From Roseinatronobacter bogoriensis DSM 18756 (GTDB lineage: Bacteria > Pseudomonadota > Alphaproteobacteria > Rhodobacterales > Rhodobacteraceae), in the NCBI RefSeq assembly GCF_004366635.1, contig NZ_SORN01000006.1, positions 124,001 through 188,000 on the forward strand: a stretch of DNA of 64,000 bases, written 5' to 3'. Under the pieces are notes generated by a model. It had not been told where the DNA came from, searched no databases, and saw only the letters and a program-made list of their open reading frames with translations. The stretch's first letter is position 1, and the number at the start of each line of letters is the position of its first letter. Shown here piece by piece: positions 36,823 through 44,663 of this stretch. The position numbers and the translations under genes were made by a program.

Positions 36823-38205
36823 TCACGCCTTTTTAAGATGATAGGATTTGACGCGCGTCAGCGCATGATAGCCAAGGGATGACAGCGCCGCACCGCGCCC
36901 GGTATCCTTGCACCCGGTCCAGCACAGCGCCGGGTCAAGATAGTCGCAGCGGTTCATCAAGACAGTCCCGGTCTGCAACTGCCCACCGATGTGACGCGCC
37001 GCCTGTGCATCTGCTGTCCAGATCGAGGCTGTCAGCCCGTAATCACAGTCATTCATCAACGCGATGGCCTCTGCATCATCCCTGACCGGCATGATCCCCA
37101 CCACCGGGCCAAAGCTTTCTTCGCGCATCACGGCCATGTCATGGGTCACATCGACCAGAATTTGTGGCGCCAGATAGGCCCCGCCATCATCGGCCGGGAA
37201 TTCGGCCACATCAATCAGCGCCCTTGCGCCTGCGGCCACAGCATCCGCGATCTGCCCGCGCACGATCGCGGCAAAGCGTGCATGCGCCATTGGCCCCATC
37301 GTCGTATCATGTTCCAACGGGTTGCCCAAGCGCTGCCCGCGCACCCAGGCCACAGCCTTGTCGACAAAGGCATCATACAGGCTTTCATGCACATAGATCC
37401 GCTCAATCCCGCAACAGCACTGGCCTGAATTGAACATCGCCCCATCCATCAGCCCGTCAACAGCCGCATCCAGATCAGCGTCACTGCGCACATAGCCCGG
37501 GTCTTTGCCGCCCAATTCCAACCCGGTCCCGGTGAATGTGCCCGCCGCCGCGCGTTCAATCGCACGCCCACCGCCCACCGATCCGGTGAAATTCACAAAA
37601 TCAAAGCACCGCTCAGCGATCAGCGTTTCGGTGGTTGTGTGGTCAAGAACCACATTCTGAAACACATCCTCTGGCACACCGGCCTTGTAAAACGCCTGCG
37701 CCAGCCGTTCCCCCGCCAGCAGCGTCTGGCTGGCATGTTTCAACACCACCGCATTTCCGGCAATCAACGCAGGCACAACAGTATTCACCGCCGTCAGGAA
37801 CGGGTAGTTCCAGGGGGCAATCACAAACACCACACCCTGCGGCTCGCGCGCCAGCAGGCGGGTGAATTGCGCACTCTCCTCAATCACCTCATCCGCCAGA
37901 ACATCTGCCGCGATCCCGGCCATATAGGCCGCGCGTTCGCGCACCCCGCCAAATTCGCCCCCATAGCGCACCGGGCGGCCCATCTGCCAGGCCAGTTCCG
38001 GCACAATCTCCGGGGCCATTGCCTCAAGCGCGTCTATCCCGGCCATGACCGTCGCAACCCGCTCTTCCAGCGGCCTTGCAGACCATGCGCTCTGCGCGGC
38101 ACGCGCGCGGGCCACCGCGTCGCGCGCAGCGGCAATCGGCAAGGCATCGCGCTCAGCATAGACCGACCCGTCAACGGGTGAAATCAATCTGATGGTCGTC
38201 ATCAT
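36823..38205 (-). CDS. NAD(P)-dependent aldehyde dehydrogenase
   Basis: A 460-residue aldehyde dehydrogenase: APWNYPFLTAVNTVVPAL (cofactor site), FTGSVGGGRAIERAA, the Glu in LELGGKDP, the catalytic Cys in FNSGQCCCGIER, and EESFGPVVGIMPV. It turns an aldehyde into the acid. It stands between the glutamine-synthetase-like gene (79 bases upstream) and the alcohol dehydrogenase gene. ATGs at 38205 and 38202 share a GGAGAG ribosome site. Confidence 0.9.
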   Translation of the reverse strand: MMTTIRLISPVDGSVYAERDALPIAAARDAVARARAAQSAWSARPLEERVATVMAGIDALEAMAPEIVPELAWQMGRPVRYGGEFGGVRERAAYMAGIAADVLADEVIEESAQFTRLLAREPQGVVFVIAPWNYPFLTAVNTVVPALIAGNAVVLKHASQTLLAGERLAQAFYKAGVPEDVFQNVVLDHTTTETLIAERCFDFVNFTGSVGGGRAIERAAAGTFTGTGLELGGKDPGYVRSDADLDAAVDGLMDGAMFNSGQCCCGIERIYVHESLYDAFVDKAVAWVRGQRLGNPLEHDTTMGPMAHARFAAIVRGQIADAVAAGARALIDVAEFPADDGGAYLAPQILVDVTHDMAVMREESFGPVVGIMPVRDDAEAIALMNDCDYGLTASIWTADAQAARHIGGQLQTGTVLMNRCDYLDPALCWTGCKDTGRGAALSSLGYHALTRVKSYHLKKA

Positions 38206-38210
38206 CTCTC

Positions 38211-38284
38211 CTGCTCAATCAGGCATTTTCTTGCCAAAAATACTCCGGGGGGAATTGGCCGCAGGCCAAGGAGGGCAGCGCCCC
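38211..38284 (-). repeat. GC-rich intergenic motif, copy 1
   Basis: Between the ligase and aldehyde dehydrogenase genes; minus strand reads GGCCTGCGGCC, then CCCCCCGGAGTATTTTTGGC. A related motif (CCCCCCGAGGATATTTCTGC) occurs at 39680-39730. Such sequences recur between genes in this bacterial group; they may act as partial terminators or processing sites inside operons. Confidence 0.55.
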
Positions 38285-39643
38285 CTACCCCCGCTCCAAC
38301 AACCGCTTGCGTTCCCAATCGGTCACTACGCGGTCATGTTCCTCAATCTCCCAGCGTGCCGCGCGGGTATAGTGATCCACCACATCATCACCAAAGGCCG
38401 CGCGCAACATCACCGAGCCCTCCAGCAGATCCGCCGCATGCCGCAAGGTCTTCGGAATTTCGCGCGCCTGTGCATTCTGATAGCTGTCCCCGCGCATTTC
38501 TGCCTCCAGTTCCATCGCGCCCTCAAGACCTGCAAGCCCCGCTGCCAGCAGACCCGCGCAGGCCAGATACGGGTTCAGATCCGCGCCCCCAATCCGGCAT
38601 TCAACACGCACCGCCTTTGTCCCATCGCCGCAAACCCGGAACCCCGCGGTCCGGTTATCCAGCGACCAGACCGCCTTGGTCGGCGCAAACATTCCCACGC
38701 AAAAGCGTTTGTAGCTGTTCACATAAGGGGCCAGCAGCGCCGTAATCTCGCCCGCATGGGCCAGTTGCCCGGCCATATACTGCCGCATCACTGCCGACAT
38801 GCCATATTCCGCGCCCTTGTCCAGAAATGCGGGCTGGCCATCCAGCGTCCAGAGCGATTGATGCACATGGCTGGACGACCCCGCCCGCCGGTGGTCATAT
38901 TTCGCCATGAAGGTGACCGACTTGCCCAGACCATGCGCGATTTCCTTGGTCGCCTGTTTGGTAATGACATGGAAATCCGCCGTCTTCAGCATCTCGTCAT
39001 AACGGATATTGATCTCCGCCTGCCCGGCTTCAGCCTCGCCCTTGGAATTCTCGACCGGGATGCCCGCACCATAAAGCCCATTGCGCAAGACCCGCATCAA
39101 CGGCTCCTCTTTCGAGGTCTGGAACAGATGATAATCCTCATTGTAACCTGAAATCGGCGTCAAATGATCCGTCCCGCCATCGCGCAGCGCCTCATAGCTC
39201 TGCTCGAAGATGAAAAACTCCAACTCCGTCGCAGCCATCGCCGCATAGCCCATCTCGCGTGCACGCGCGACCTGACGCTTCAATATCGCGCGCGGTGAAA
39301 CCGCAATTTCTTCATGCGTGTGATGATCCAGCAGGTCACACAACACCAGCGCTGTGCCCGGCAGCCATGGCACAGGTCGCAAGGTCGCCAGATCAGGCTT
39401 CATGACGTAATCGCCATAGCCCTTCGCCCAGGACGTAGAGGCGTAGCCCTCAACCGTCAGCATCTCCATATCTGTCGCCAGAAGATAGTTGCAGCAATGC
39501 GTTTCCTGATACCCTGAATCCAGAAAATGCGCCGCATGAAAGCGCTTGCCCATCAAGCGGCCCTGCATATCAGGCGCGGCAACCAGAACCGTGTCAATCT
39601 CGCGCGCGTCAAACGCCGCGCGCAACTCTTGCAGTGTCATCAT
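38285..39643 (-). CDS. Glutamine synthetase family ligase (gamma-glutamyl-amine ligase-like)
   Basis: A 452-residue member of the glutamine synthetase superfamily with ATELEFFIFE, EAGQAEINIRYD, FMAKYDHRRAGSSSHVHQSL and RVECRIGGADLNPYLA. It lacks the tyrosine adenylylation-site tail of GlnA. The absence of nitrogen genes and the presence of TRAP transporter, alcohol and aldehyde dehydrogenases and an N-formylglutamate-amidohydrolase-like gene suggest it joins glutamate to a substrate amine (PuuA or IpuC type). The exact amine is unknown. Start chosen at the ATG at 39643, eight bases after GAGAG. Confidence 0.82.
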   Translation of the reverse strand: MMTLQELRAAFDAREIDTVLVAAPDMQGRLMGKRFHAAHFLDSGYQETHCCNYLLATDMEMLTVEGYASTSWAKGYGDYVMKPDLATLRPVPWLPGTALVLCDLLDHHTHEEIAVSPRAILKRQVARAREMGYAAMAATELEFFIFEQSYEALRDGGTDHLTPISGYNEDYHLFQTSKEEPLMRVLRNGLYGAGIPVENSKGEAEAGQAEINIRYDEMLKTADFHVITKQATKEIAHGLGKSVTFMAKYDHRRAGSSSHVHQSLWTLDGQPAFLDKGAEYGMSAVMRQYMAGQLAHAGEITALLAPYVNSYKRFCVGMFAPTKAVWSLDNRTAGFRVCGDGTKAVRVECRIGGADLNPYLACAGLLAAGLAGLEGAMELEAEMRGDSYQNAQAREIPKTLRHAADLLEGSVMLRAAFGDDVVDHYTRAARWEIEEHDRVVTDWERKRLLERG

Positions 39644-39672
39644 GGCCGCTCTCTCGCCCTTCTTCCTCATTC

Positions 39673-39732
39673 ATCCTTGCAGAAATATCCTCGGGGGGGT
39701 CCGGGGGGGCAGACAGCCCCCCCGGCCTTTCC
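39673..39732 (-). repeat. GC-rich intergenic motif, copy 2
   Basis: Minus strand: GGCCGGGGGGGCTGTCTGCC, then CCCCCCGAGGATATTTCTGC. It can fold as a G/C hairpin. Related to 38211-38284. It separates the TRAP genes from the ligase gene. Confidence 0.55.
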
Positions 39733-40770
39733 TCAAGAATAACGATAGGGCCGTCCGGCCTTGTCCATCGCCGCATTGTAGTTGCGGAAAATTTCCACAA
39801 CCTTCGCCTTGGTTTCCGATTCCGCCGCAATCTCTTCCCAGAAATCGCGGGCAGCCGCTTCAACGCCCGCCCATTCGGCATCCGGGATCGAGGTCAGTTC
39901 CAGCTTGTCGCCTTCCGTGCGCAGACGTGCCTCGCCGGCCCAATACCAGTGCTGACGGTAGTAATGCGACTGCTCGAAACAGGTGGCCATCAGGTTTTGC
40001 AGATGTTCGGGCAACTCGTTCCAGCGGTCCATATTGGCAAAGAAATGCCCGATCCAGGCGCCAGAGATGTTGTTGGTCAGGAAGTGGCTACAGATATCGG
40101 CCCAACCCACCTCATAGGCTTCGGTGATCCCGCACCATGCGACCCCGTCAATCTCGCGCGTTTGCAGCGCAATCTCGACATCTTCCCAAGGCACGGTTAC
40201 CGGCACGACACCGAATTGCGACAGGAAACGCCCTGCTGTCGGAAAGGTGAATACCCGTTTGCCTTCCAATTCAGCCAGCGAGGTGATGGGCGAGGAGGTG
40301 ATGAAATGGCACGGGTCCCAGGACCCGGCAGAGATGTGCTTGACGCCAACCTTCTCGTATTCCTCGGCCCAGATCTCGTTCAGGCCCCAGTCATGAAACA
40401 GCGCGGGCACATCCAGCGAATAGCGGCTGGCAAAGGGGAAGTAGCCGCCGAATACCGTGACTTCCGTGGGCGATGCCATGGAATCGTCATCCGATTGCAC
40501 CGCGTCAATCGTGCCGCGCTGCATGGCCTGAAACAGCTCTTCCGTGGGCACAAGCTGGTCGGCATAGAACAGGTCGATCTGCATCTCGTCGCCTGCAATG
40601 GCGTTGAACATGTCGATGGCCGGTTTGGCCACCTGCGCGCCAAGGGCCGCACCTGCATAGGTCTGCAACCGCCAGCGGATCGGCGATTGCGCCTTGACGG
40701 CGGGGGCGGCAAGGGCGGCGGCACCACCAAGGGCACCCGTGGTCAGAAACTTCCGTCTTGTCGTGGTCAT
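39733..40770 (-). CDS. dctP: TRAP transporter substrate-binding protein
   Basis: A 345-residue receptor with a Tat signal (TTRRKFLTTGAL, cleavage near AVKA-Q). The body has the DctP-type layout: WRLQTYAGAALG, MQRGTIDAVQSDDDSM, GKRVFTFPTAGRFLSQFG, IALQTREIDGVAWCG and a C-terminal helix. It captures the substrate in the periplasm and delivers it to the DctQM permease encoded just upstream. Ligands of this branch are usually carboxylates or similar small acids; the operon suggests an amino-containing one here. A 59-base gap separates it from dctM. Confidence 0.9.
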   Translation of the reverse strand: MTTTRRKFLTTGALGGAAALAAPAVKAQSPIRWRLQTYAGAALGAQVAKPAIDMFNAIAGDEMQIDLFYADQLVPTEELFQAMQRGTIDAVQSDDDSMASPTEVTVFGGYFPFASRYSLDVPALFHDWGLNEIWAEEYEKVGVKHISAGSWDPCHFITSSPITSLAELEGKRVFTFPTAGRFLSQFGVVPVTVPWEDVEIALQTREIDGVAWCGITEAYEVGWADICSHFLTNNISGAWIGHFFANMDRWNELPEHLQNLMATCFEQSHYYRQHWYWAGEARLRTEGDKLELTSIPDAEWAGVEAAARDFWEEIAAESETKAKVVEIFRNYNAAMDKAGRPYRYS

Positions 40771-40829
40771 GGTCTTTTCCTTCCGGTTGGGGTTGAATTG
40801 GGGCGCGTTTGCCGCGCCTTCTGTAGATT

Positions 40830-42155
40830 TCAGGGAAACAGAACCCCCGGCAGCCAGAGTGCGATCTGCGGGAAGGCCATCACAAGGCCCAGCCCCACGA
40901 TCATCACACCGACAAAGGGGATGATAGAGCGGTAGATATCGCCCAAAGTGACCTCGTTCGGGGCCATTGCGCGCATCAGAAACAGATTATAGCCGAAGGG
41001 GGGCGTCATATAGGCGATCTGACAGGTGATCGTGTACAGCACGCCATACCAGATCAGGTCAAATTCCAGCATCCGCACGATCGGCACATACAGGGGGGCC
41101 ACGATCACCAGCATCGCTGTGTCATCCAGAAACATACCCATCAGGATAAAGGAAATCTGCATCAGGATCAGGATCTCCCAGCGGCCAAGGCCCAGATTTT
41201 CCATGAACAGCGCGCGCACGAAATCAACTGCGCGCAGACCGTCGAACACTGCGCCGAATGCCAGGGCGGCGAGGATGATCCACAGGAACATGCAAGAGAT
41301 GGCCAGCGTCTTGCGGGTGCAGGTTTCCAGCACAGCCCAGCTCATCCGTCCTTTGGCAACGCTGACGGCCAGCGCGGCCACCGCCCCCACGACAGAGCTT
41401 TCCACCAGACGTGTATAGCCCAGCACGAAAGGCACCATCATCACCGCGAAGATGCCCAGCGGCATAAGCCCTGCCAGCAGCAACCGGTACTTCTCTGACC
41501 GTGTGACCTGCGCCAGTTCATCCGGGTCGATTACGGGGCCAAGGGCCGGGTTCATCCGGCAGCGCAGCCAAATATAGATTATGAAAAGCGTCGCCAGCAA
41601 AAGCCCCGGCAGCAGCCCTGCGGCCCACAGATGGCTGACCGGTTGGCGTGCGATCATGGCATAGAGCACCAGAACCACCGAAGGTGGCACCAGAATCCCA
41701 AGGCTGGACCCGGCCTGAATGACACCCGTCACCATCAGCTTGTTATAGTTGCGCTTCAGCAGTTCCGGCAGCGCAATCGTCGCGCCGATTGCCATGCCTG
41801 CCACAGACAGGCCATTCATGGCTGAAATCAGCACCATCAACAGAATTGTGCCAATCGCCAGCCCCCCCGGCACCGGGCCGAACCAGACATGGAACATGCG
41901 ATACAGATCATCCGCCAACCTGCTTTCCGACAGCACATAGCCCATGAAAATGAACATTGGCAGCGTCATCAGCGGGAACCAGTTCATCAGCTTGATGGTC
42001 TGGGCAAAAGCCAGATCATGCCCGCCCCTGTCGCCCCATAGCCCGATGGCAGCGACCACCGCGACGAAACCAATGACCCCGAACATGCGCTGGCCGGTCA
42101 GCATGACCATCAGCATGGACCCAAACATCAGCGCAGCGATCATTTCATAGGACAT
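40830..42155 (-). CDS. dctM: TRAP transporter large permease
   Basis: A 441-residue membrane protein with about 12-13 helices, the DctM/TRAP large subunit. Seen: LFGSMLMVMLTGQRMFGVIG at the start, FPLMTLPMFIFMGYVLSES, GASLGILVPPSVVLVLYA-like segment, LDDTAMLVIVAPLY and TPPFGYNLFLMRA near the end. It carries the substrate with sodium. Its start overlaps the dctQ stop. Confidence 0.93.
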   Translation of the reverse strand: MSYEMIAALMFGSMLMVMLTGQRMFGVIGFVAVVAAIGLWGDRGGHDLAFAQTIKLMNWFPLMTLPMFIFMGYVLSESRLADDLYRMFHVWFGPVPGGLAIGTILLMVLISAMNGLSVAGMAIGATIALPELLKRNYNKLMVTGVIQAGSSLGILVPPSVVLVLYAMIARQPVSHLWAAGLLPGLLLATLFIIYIWLRCRMNPALGPVIDPDELAQVTRSEKYRLLLAGLMPLGIFAVMMVPFVLGYTRLVESSVVGAVAALAVSVAKGRMSWAVLETCTRKTLAISCMFLWIILAALAFGAVFDGLRAVDFVRALFMENLGLGRWEILILMQISFILMGMFLDDTAMLVIVAPLYVPIVRMLEFDLIWYGVLYTITCQIAYMTPPFGYNLFLMRAMAPNEVTLGDIYRSIIPFVGVMIVGLGLVMAFPQIALWLPGVLFP

Positions 42156-42676
42156 CAGGCAGCGCGCTCCTCAATCTTGATCCCGCGCAGCTTGGCGATG
42201 TCACGGATCAGAAAAGCCGTGCATTGCAGGATCATCAGCACAATGCCGATACACATCACGATCTTGATCGGGGCCATATAGGGCCGCCACATCCCACGCC
42301 GACGTTCGCCATATTCCAGCGCGTATTGCGTGCTTTCAATCCCGCCCCACAGCAGAACACCCAGATAGATCAGCAGTGTGAAAATGGTTATCGCATCGAC
42401 GGCGGCCTTGGTGCGGTCCGACCATCGCGAATACAGCAGGTCCATGCGCACCGCAGATCCCATCTGCAACGCATAGGCCCCGCCCAGCATGAAATAGCCA
42501 AGCAGCAGGAATTGCGCCATCTCGTCGGTCCAGATTTGCGGGGTGAAACCTGCGCGCGCAATCGCGCCCCAGCCCAGCACGGCCATCAGCACGAACAAGC
42601 TCCACATCGCCAGCCGACCGACGCGGTAATTCAGCGCCTCGACAAACCGAAGATAGGCGATCACAGCGCGGGGCAT
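42155..42676 (-). CDS. dctQ: TRAP transporter small permease
   Basis: A 173-residue DctQ-type subunit with four membrane helices (about 20-40, 50-70, 92-112, 132-155) and WTDEMAQFLLLGYFMLGGAY, the typical second-helix region. The start overlaps the end of the N-formylglutamate-amidohydrolase-like gene by 16 bases, so the transporter is coupled to that enzyme. Confidence 0.9.
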   Translation of the reverse strand: MPRAVIAYLRFVEALNYRVGRLAMWSLFVLMAVLGWGAIARAGFTPQIWTDEMAQFLLLGYFMLGGAYALQMGSAVRMDLLYSRWSDRTKAAVDAITIFTLLIYLGVLLWGGIESTQYALEYGERRRGMWRPYMAPIKIVMCIGIVLMILQCTAFLIRDIAKLRGIKIEERAA

Positions 42677-43476
42677 TCCACCTCCGTCACACGGTCAATC
42701 GCGTGGGCCAGAACAGTCGCGAGGCGCGCGGCCAGTGCCTCTTGCAACTCTGGCGTGGCGATCAGGTCATTGCGCAATTCCAGCATGGCGTTGTCCAGAC
42801 CATAGGGCAGCGCATGAAGGCGCAAGGTATGGGTAACGTGATCGGCCGCGGAATAGGGCGCGTTCAATTCGGTCACCAATCCCAGCCCCCCGGCTTGCAA
42901 GACAATCTGTTCGGCCAGCGCTGGCAGATCGTCATGAATAACCCCGAATTCCACCTTACGCGGCACGCCATGCCAGATGGGCGCAAAGGAATGGATCGTC
43001 AGGATTACAGGCCGCCGCCCCAGCGCCAGCGCCCGTGCGATCCGGGCACGGACAAGGCCATGAAAGGGCAGGTAAAGGCGTTCAAGCCGCTCCAGGCGTT
43101 CAGTCGTGGAAAGGCCCTCGTTCAATGCGATGTGATGAATTTCGGACTGTGTCGGACAGGCATCAGGCCGGTCCGGGCTGCGATTCAGGTCATAGATCAG
43201 GCGCGACAGCGGGGCGTGGATCAACTCCACCGCCGCGCAGGCACGCGCCAGATGCGGACCAAGCGCCAGCGCAAGCCCCAGCGCGCCGGGATCGCTGGCC
43301 GCATGAGAAGCCAGCAAATCCGCGCCCGCATTCATCCACGGGTCCACGACACGGTTTGACGCATGTTCACAAACCAGAATGACAGCGGGCGGCGCATCAG
43401 GCTGGACCGCAGCGCCAGATTCATCCCAGCCAAGCAAGCTGCCCGCCCAATCTGCCACTGCACCTTGCGGAGTCAT
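42661..43476 (-). CDS. N-formylglutamate amidohydrolase family protein
   Basis: A 271-residue protein with the family's CEHASNRV near residue 36-42, DLNRSPDRPD, ILTIHSFAPIWHG and LNAPYSAADHVTHTL; the visible His and Glu residues are probable zinc ligands. The known activity releases formate from N-formyl-glutamate. In this operon, with a glutamine-synthetase-like ligase, it could instead split a gamma-glutamyl amide to free glutamate and product; that is inference. First gene of the leftward operon, divergent from the RpiR regulator. Confidence 0.82.
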   Translation of the reverse strand: MTPQGAVADWAGSLLGWDESGAAVQPDAPPAVILVCEHASNRVVDPWMNAGADLLASHAASDPGALGLALALGPHLARACAAVELIHAPLSRLIYDLNRSPDRPDACPTQSEIHHIALNEGLSTTERLERLERLYLPFHGLVRARIARALALGRRPVILTIHSFAPIWHGVPRKVEFGVIHDDLPALAEQIVLQAGGLGLVTELNAPYSAADHVTHTLRLHALPYGLDNAMLELRNDLIATPELQEALAARLATVLAHAIDRVTEVECPAL

Positions 43477-43638
43477 CCGTTACATCCCTGACCGCTGCCA
43501 AACGCGCAAAGCTGCGCACACGTCACAGGCTGCACTGGTTAAGGTTTTTGTGTCAAGTATATTTCTTTTCTTTCTTTTTTGAAAATTTTATTACAGAATG
43601 AAAAGTCTATTTTGCAGGCAATCGCGGTGCAGGGCGTC

Positions 43639-44508
43639 ATGACACAGTTTCAGACATTGGAAGACAAGTTGCGCGCGGCCATGTCCGGCATGACGCGTGC
43701 AGAACGCCAACTTGCCAGCCATATGCTGGGTAATTTCCCGCTTTCCGTGCTGGGGTCAGTCTCTGAAATTGCACAGGATGCTGGCGTATCGGCGCCGACT
43801 GTGGTGCGACTGGTGCGGAAACTGGGGTTCTCTGGCTACCCTGAATTCCGAATGCAATTGCATGAAGAAATGGGCGAACGTCTTGCCTCTCCCATCGCAA
43901 AGCACGAAAAATGGGCAGACAACTCGCAGCCTGACCACCCGTTGAACCGTTTTGCAACAAGCGTGATCGACAACCTGAACCAAACCCTCAGCCAACAGGA
44001 TCTGCGGGTATTTGACACGGTTGCAGGCATTCTGGCCGACAAGTCGCGCCCGGTGCATCTGATGGGCGGACGGTTAACGCGCTCGGTCGCGGAGTATTTC
44101 ACAACTGCGCTTCATGTCATGCGCAGCGATGTGACGCTGTTGCCCAGCCTTCCCAACACATGGCCCCCGGCCCTGCTGGAAATGTCCGAACGTGATGTTC
44201 TGGTGATATGTGACATCCGGCGCTATGAACCGTCGATCATGCAATTTGCCGAACTCGCCCACGCACAGGGCGTCGAAATTGTCTTGCTGACAGACCGCTG
44301 GATCTCGCCCAGCGCAGGTGTCGCACAGCATATCCTGACCAGCCATGTCGAAGTCCCTTCTGCCTGGGACACAATCGTTCCGATGGTTGCACTGGTGGAG
44401 GCGCTTCTTTCAGCTATACAGGAACGCAACTGGCAGGAAACCCGCGAAAGACTGGCCAGGATGGAGCGGTTTTATGAAGATATGCTGCTATTCAAACGGA
44501 TGCGGTGA
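43639..44508 (+). CDS. MurR/RpiR family transcriptional regulator
   Basis: About 289 residues: an N-terminal HTH-6 domain (about 1-75, MTRAERQLASHML, VSEIAQDAGVSAPTVVRLVRKLG) and a C-terminal SIS domain (about 120-270, VHLMGGRLTRSVAEYF, DVLVICDIRRYEPS). SIS domains bind phosphosugars in many members but other ligands occur. The frame is open back to 43579; 43639 is the first ATG that keeps the usual family length, though its ribosome site is weak. Divergent from the amidohydrolase-TRAP-ligase operon, which it probably regulates. Confidence 0.83.
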   Translation: MTQFQTLEDKLRAAMSGMTRAERQLASHMLGNFPLSVLGSVSEIAQDAGVSAPTVVRLVRKLGFSGYPEFRMQLHEEMGERLASPIAKHEKWADNSQPDHPLNRFATSVIDNLNQTLSQQDLRVFDTVAGILADKSRPVHLMGGRLTRSVAEYFTTALHVMRSDVTLLPSLPNTWPPALLEMSERDVLVICDIRRYEPSIMQFAELAHAQGVEIVLLTDRWISPSAGVAQHILTSHVEVPSAWDTIVPMVALVEALLSAIQERNWQETRERLARMERFYEDMLLFKRMR

Positions 44509-44582
44509 AATCCAGGCGCATACCTGACCTACCCCCCGGCACCCGTAGTAAAAGCCCCATTCGCGTCGCCATTCGCGTCTAG

Positions 44583-44596
44583 TCGCGCCAGTCAGA
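44583..44596. promoter_or_regulatory. Putative operator upstream of the S15 hydrolase gene
   Basis: TCGCGCCAGTCAGA, identical over 14 bases with 46746-46759 upstream of the Xre regulator gene; preceded by two copies of ATTCGCGTC. Candidate site for the Xre regulator. Confidence 0.5.
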
Positions 44597-44663
44597 CGCA
44601 GGTCGCGCGATTGTCTCTGCTGCCCGCCCCCCCTCTAATCACAGCAAAACAGGAGGGGCACTG

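Noticed and set aside
38285..39643. Calling the ligase GlnA (assimilatory glutamine synthetase)
   Set aside because: No adenylylation-site tail, no glnB neighbour, and it lies in a catabolic operon with dehydrogenases.
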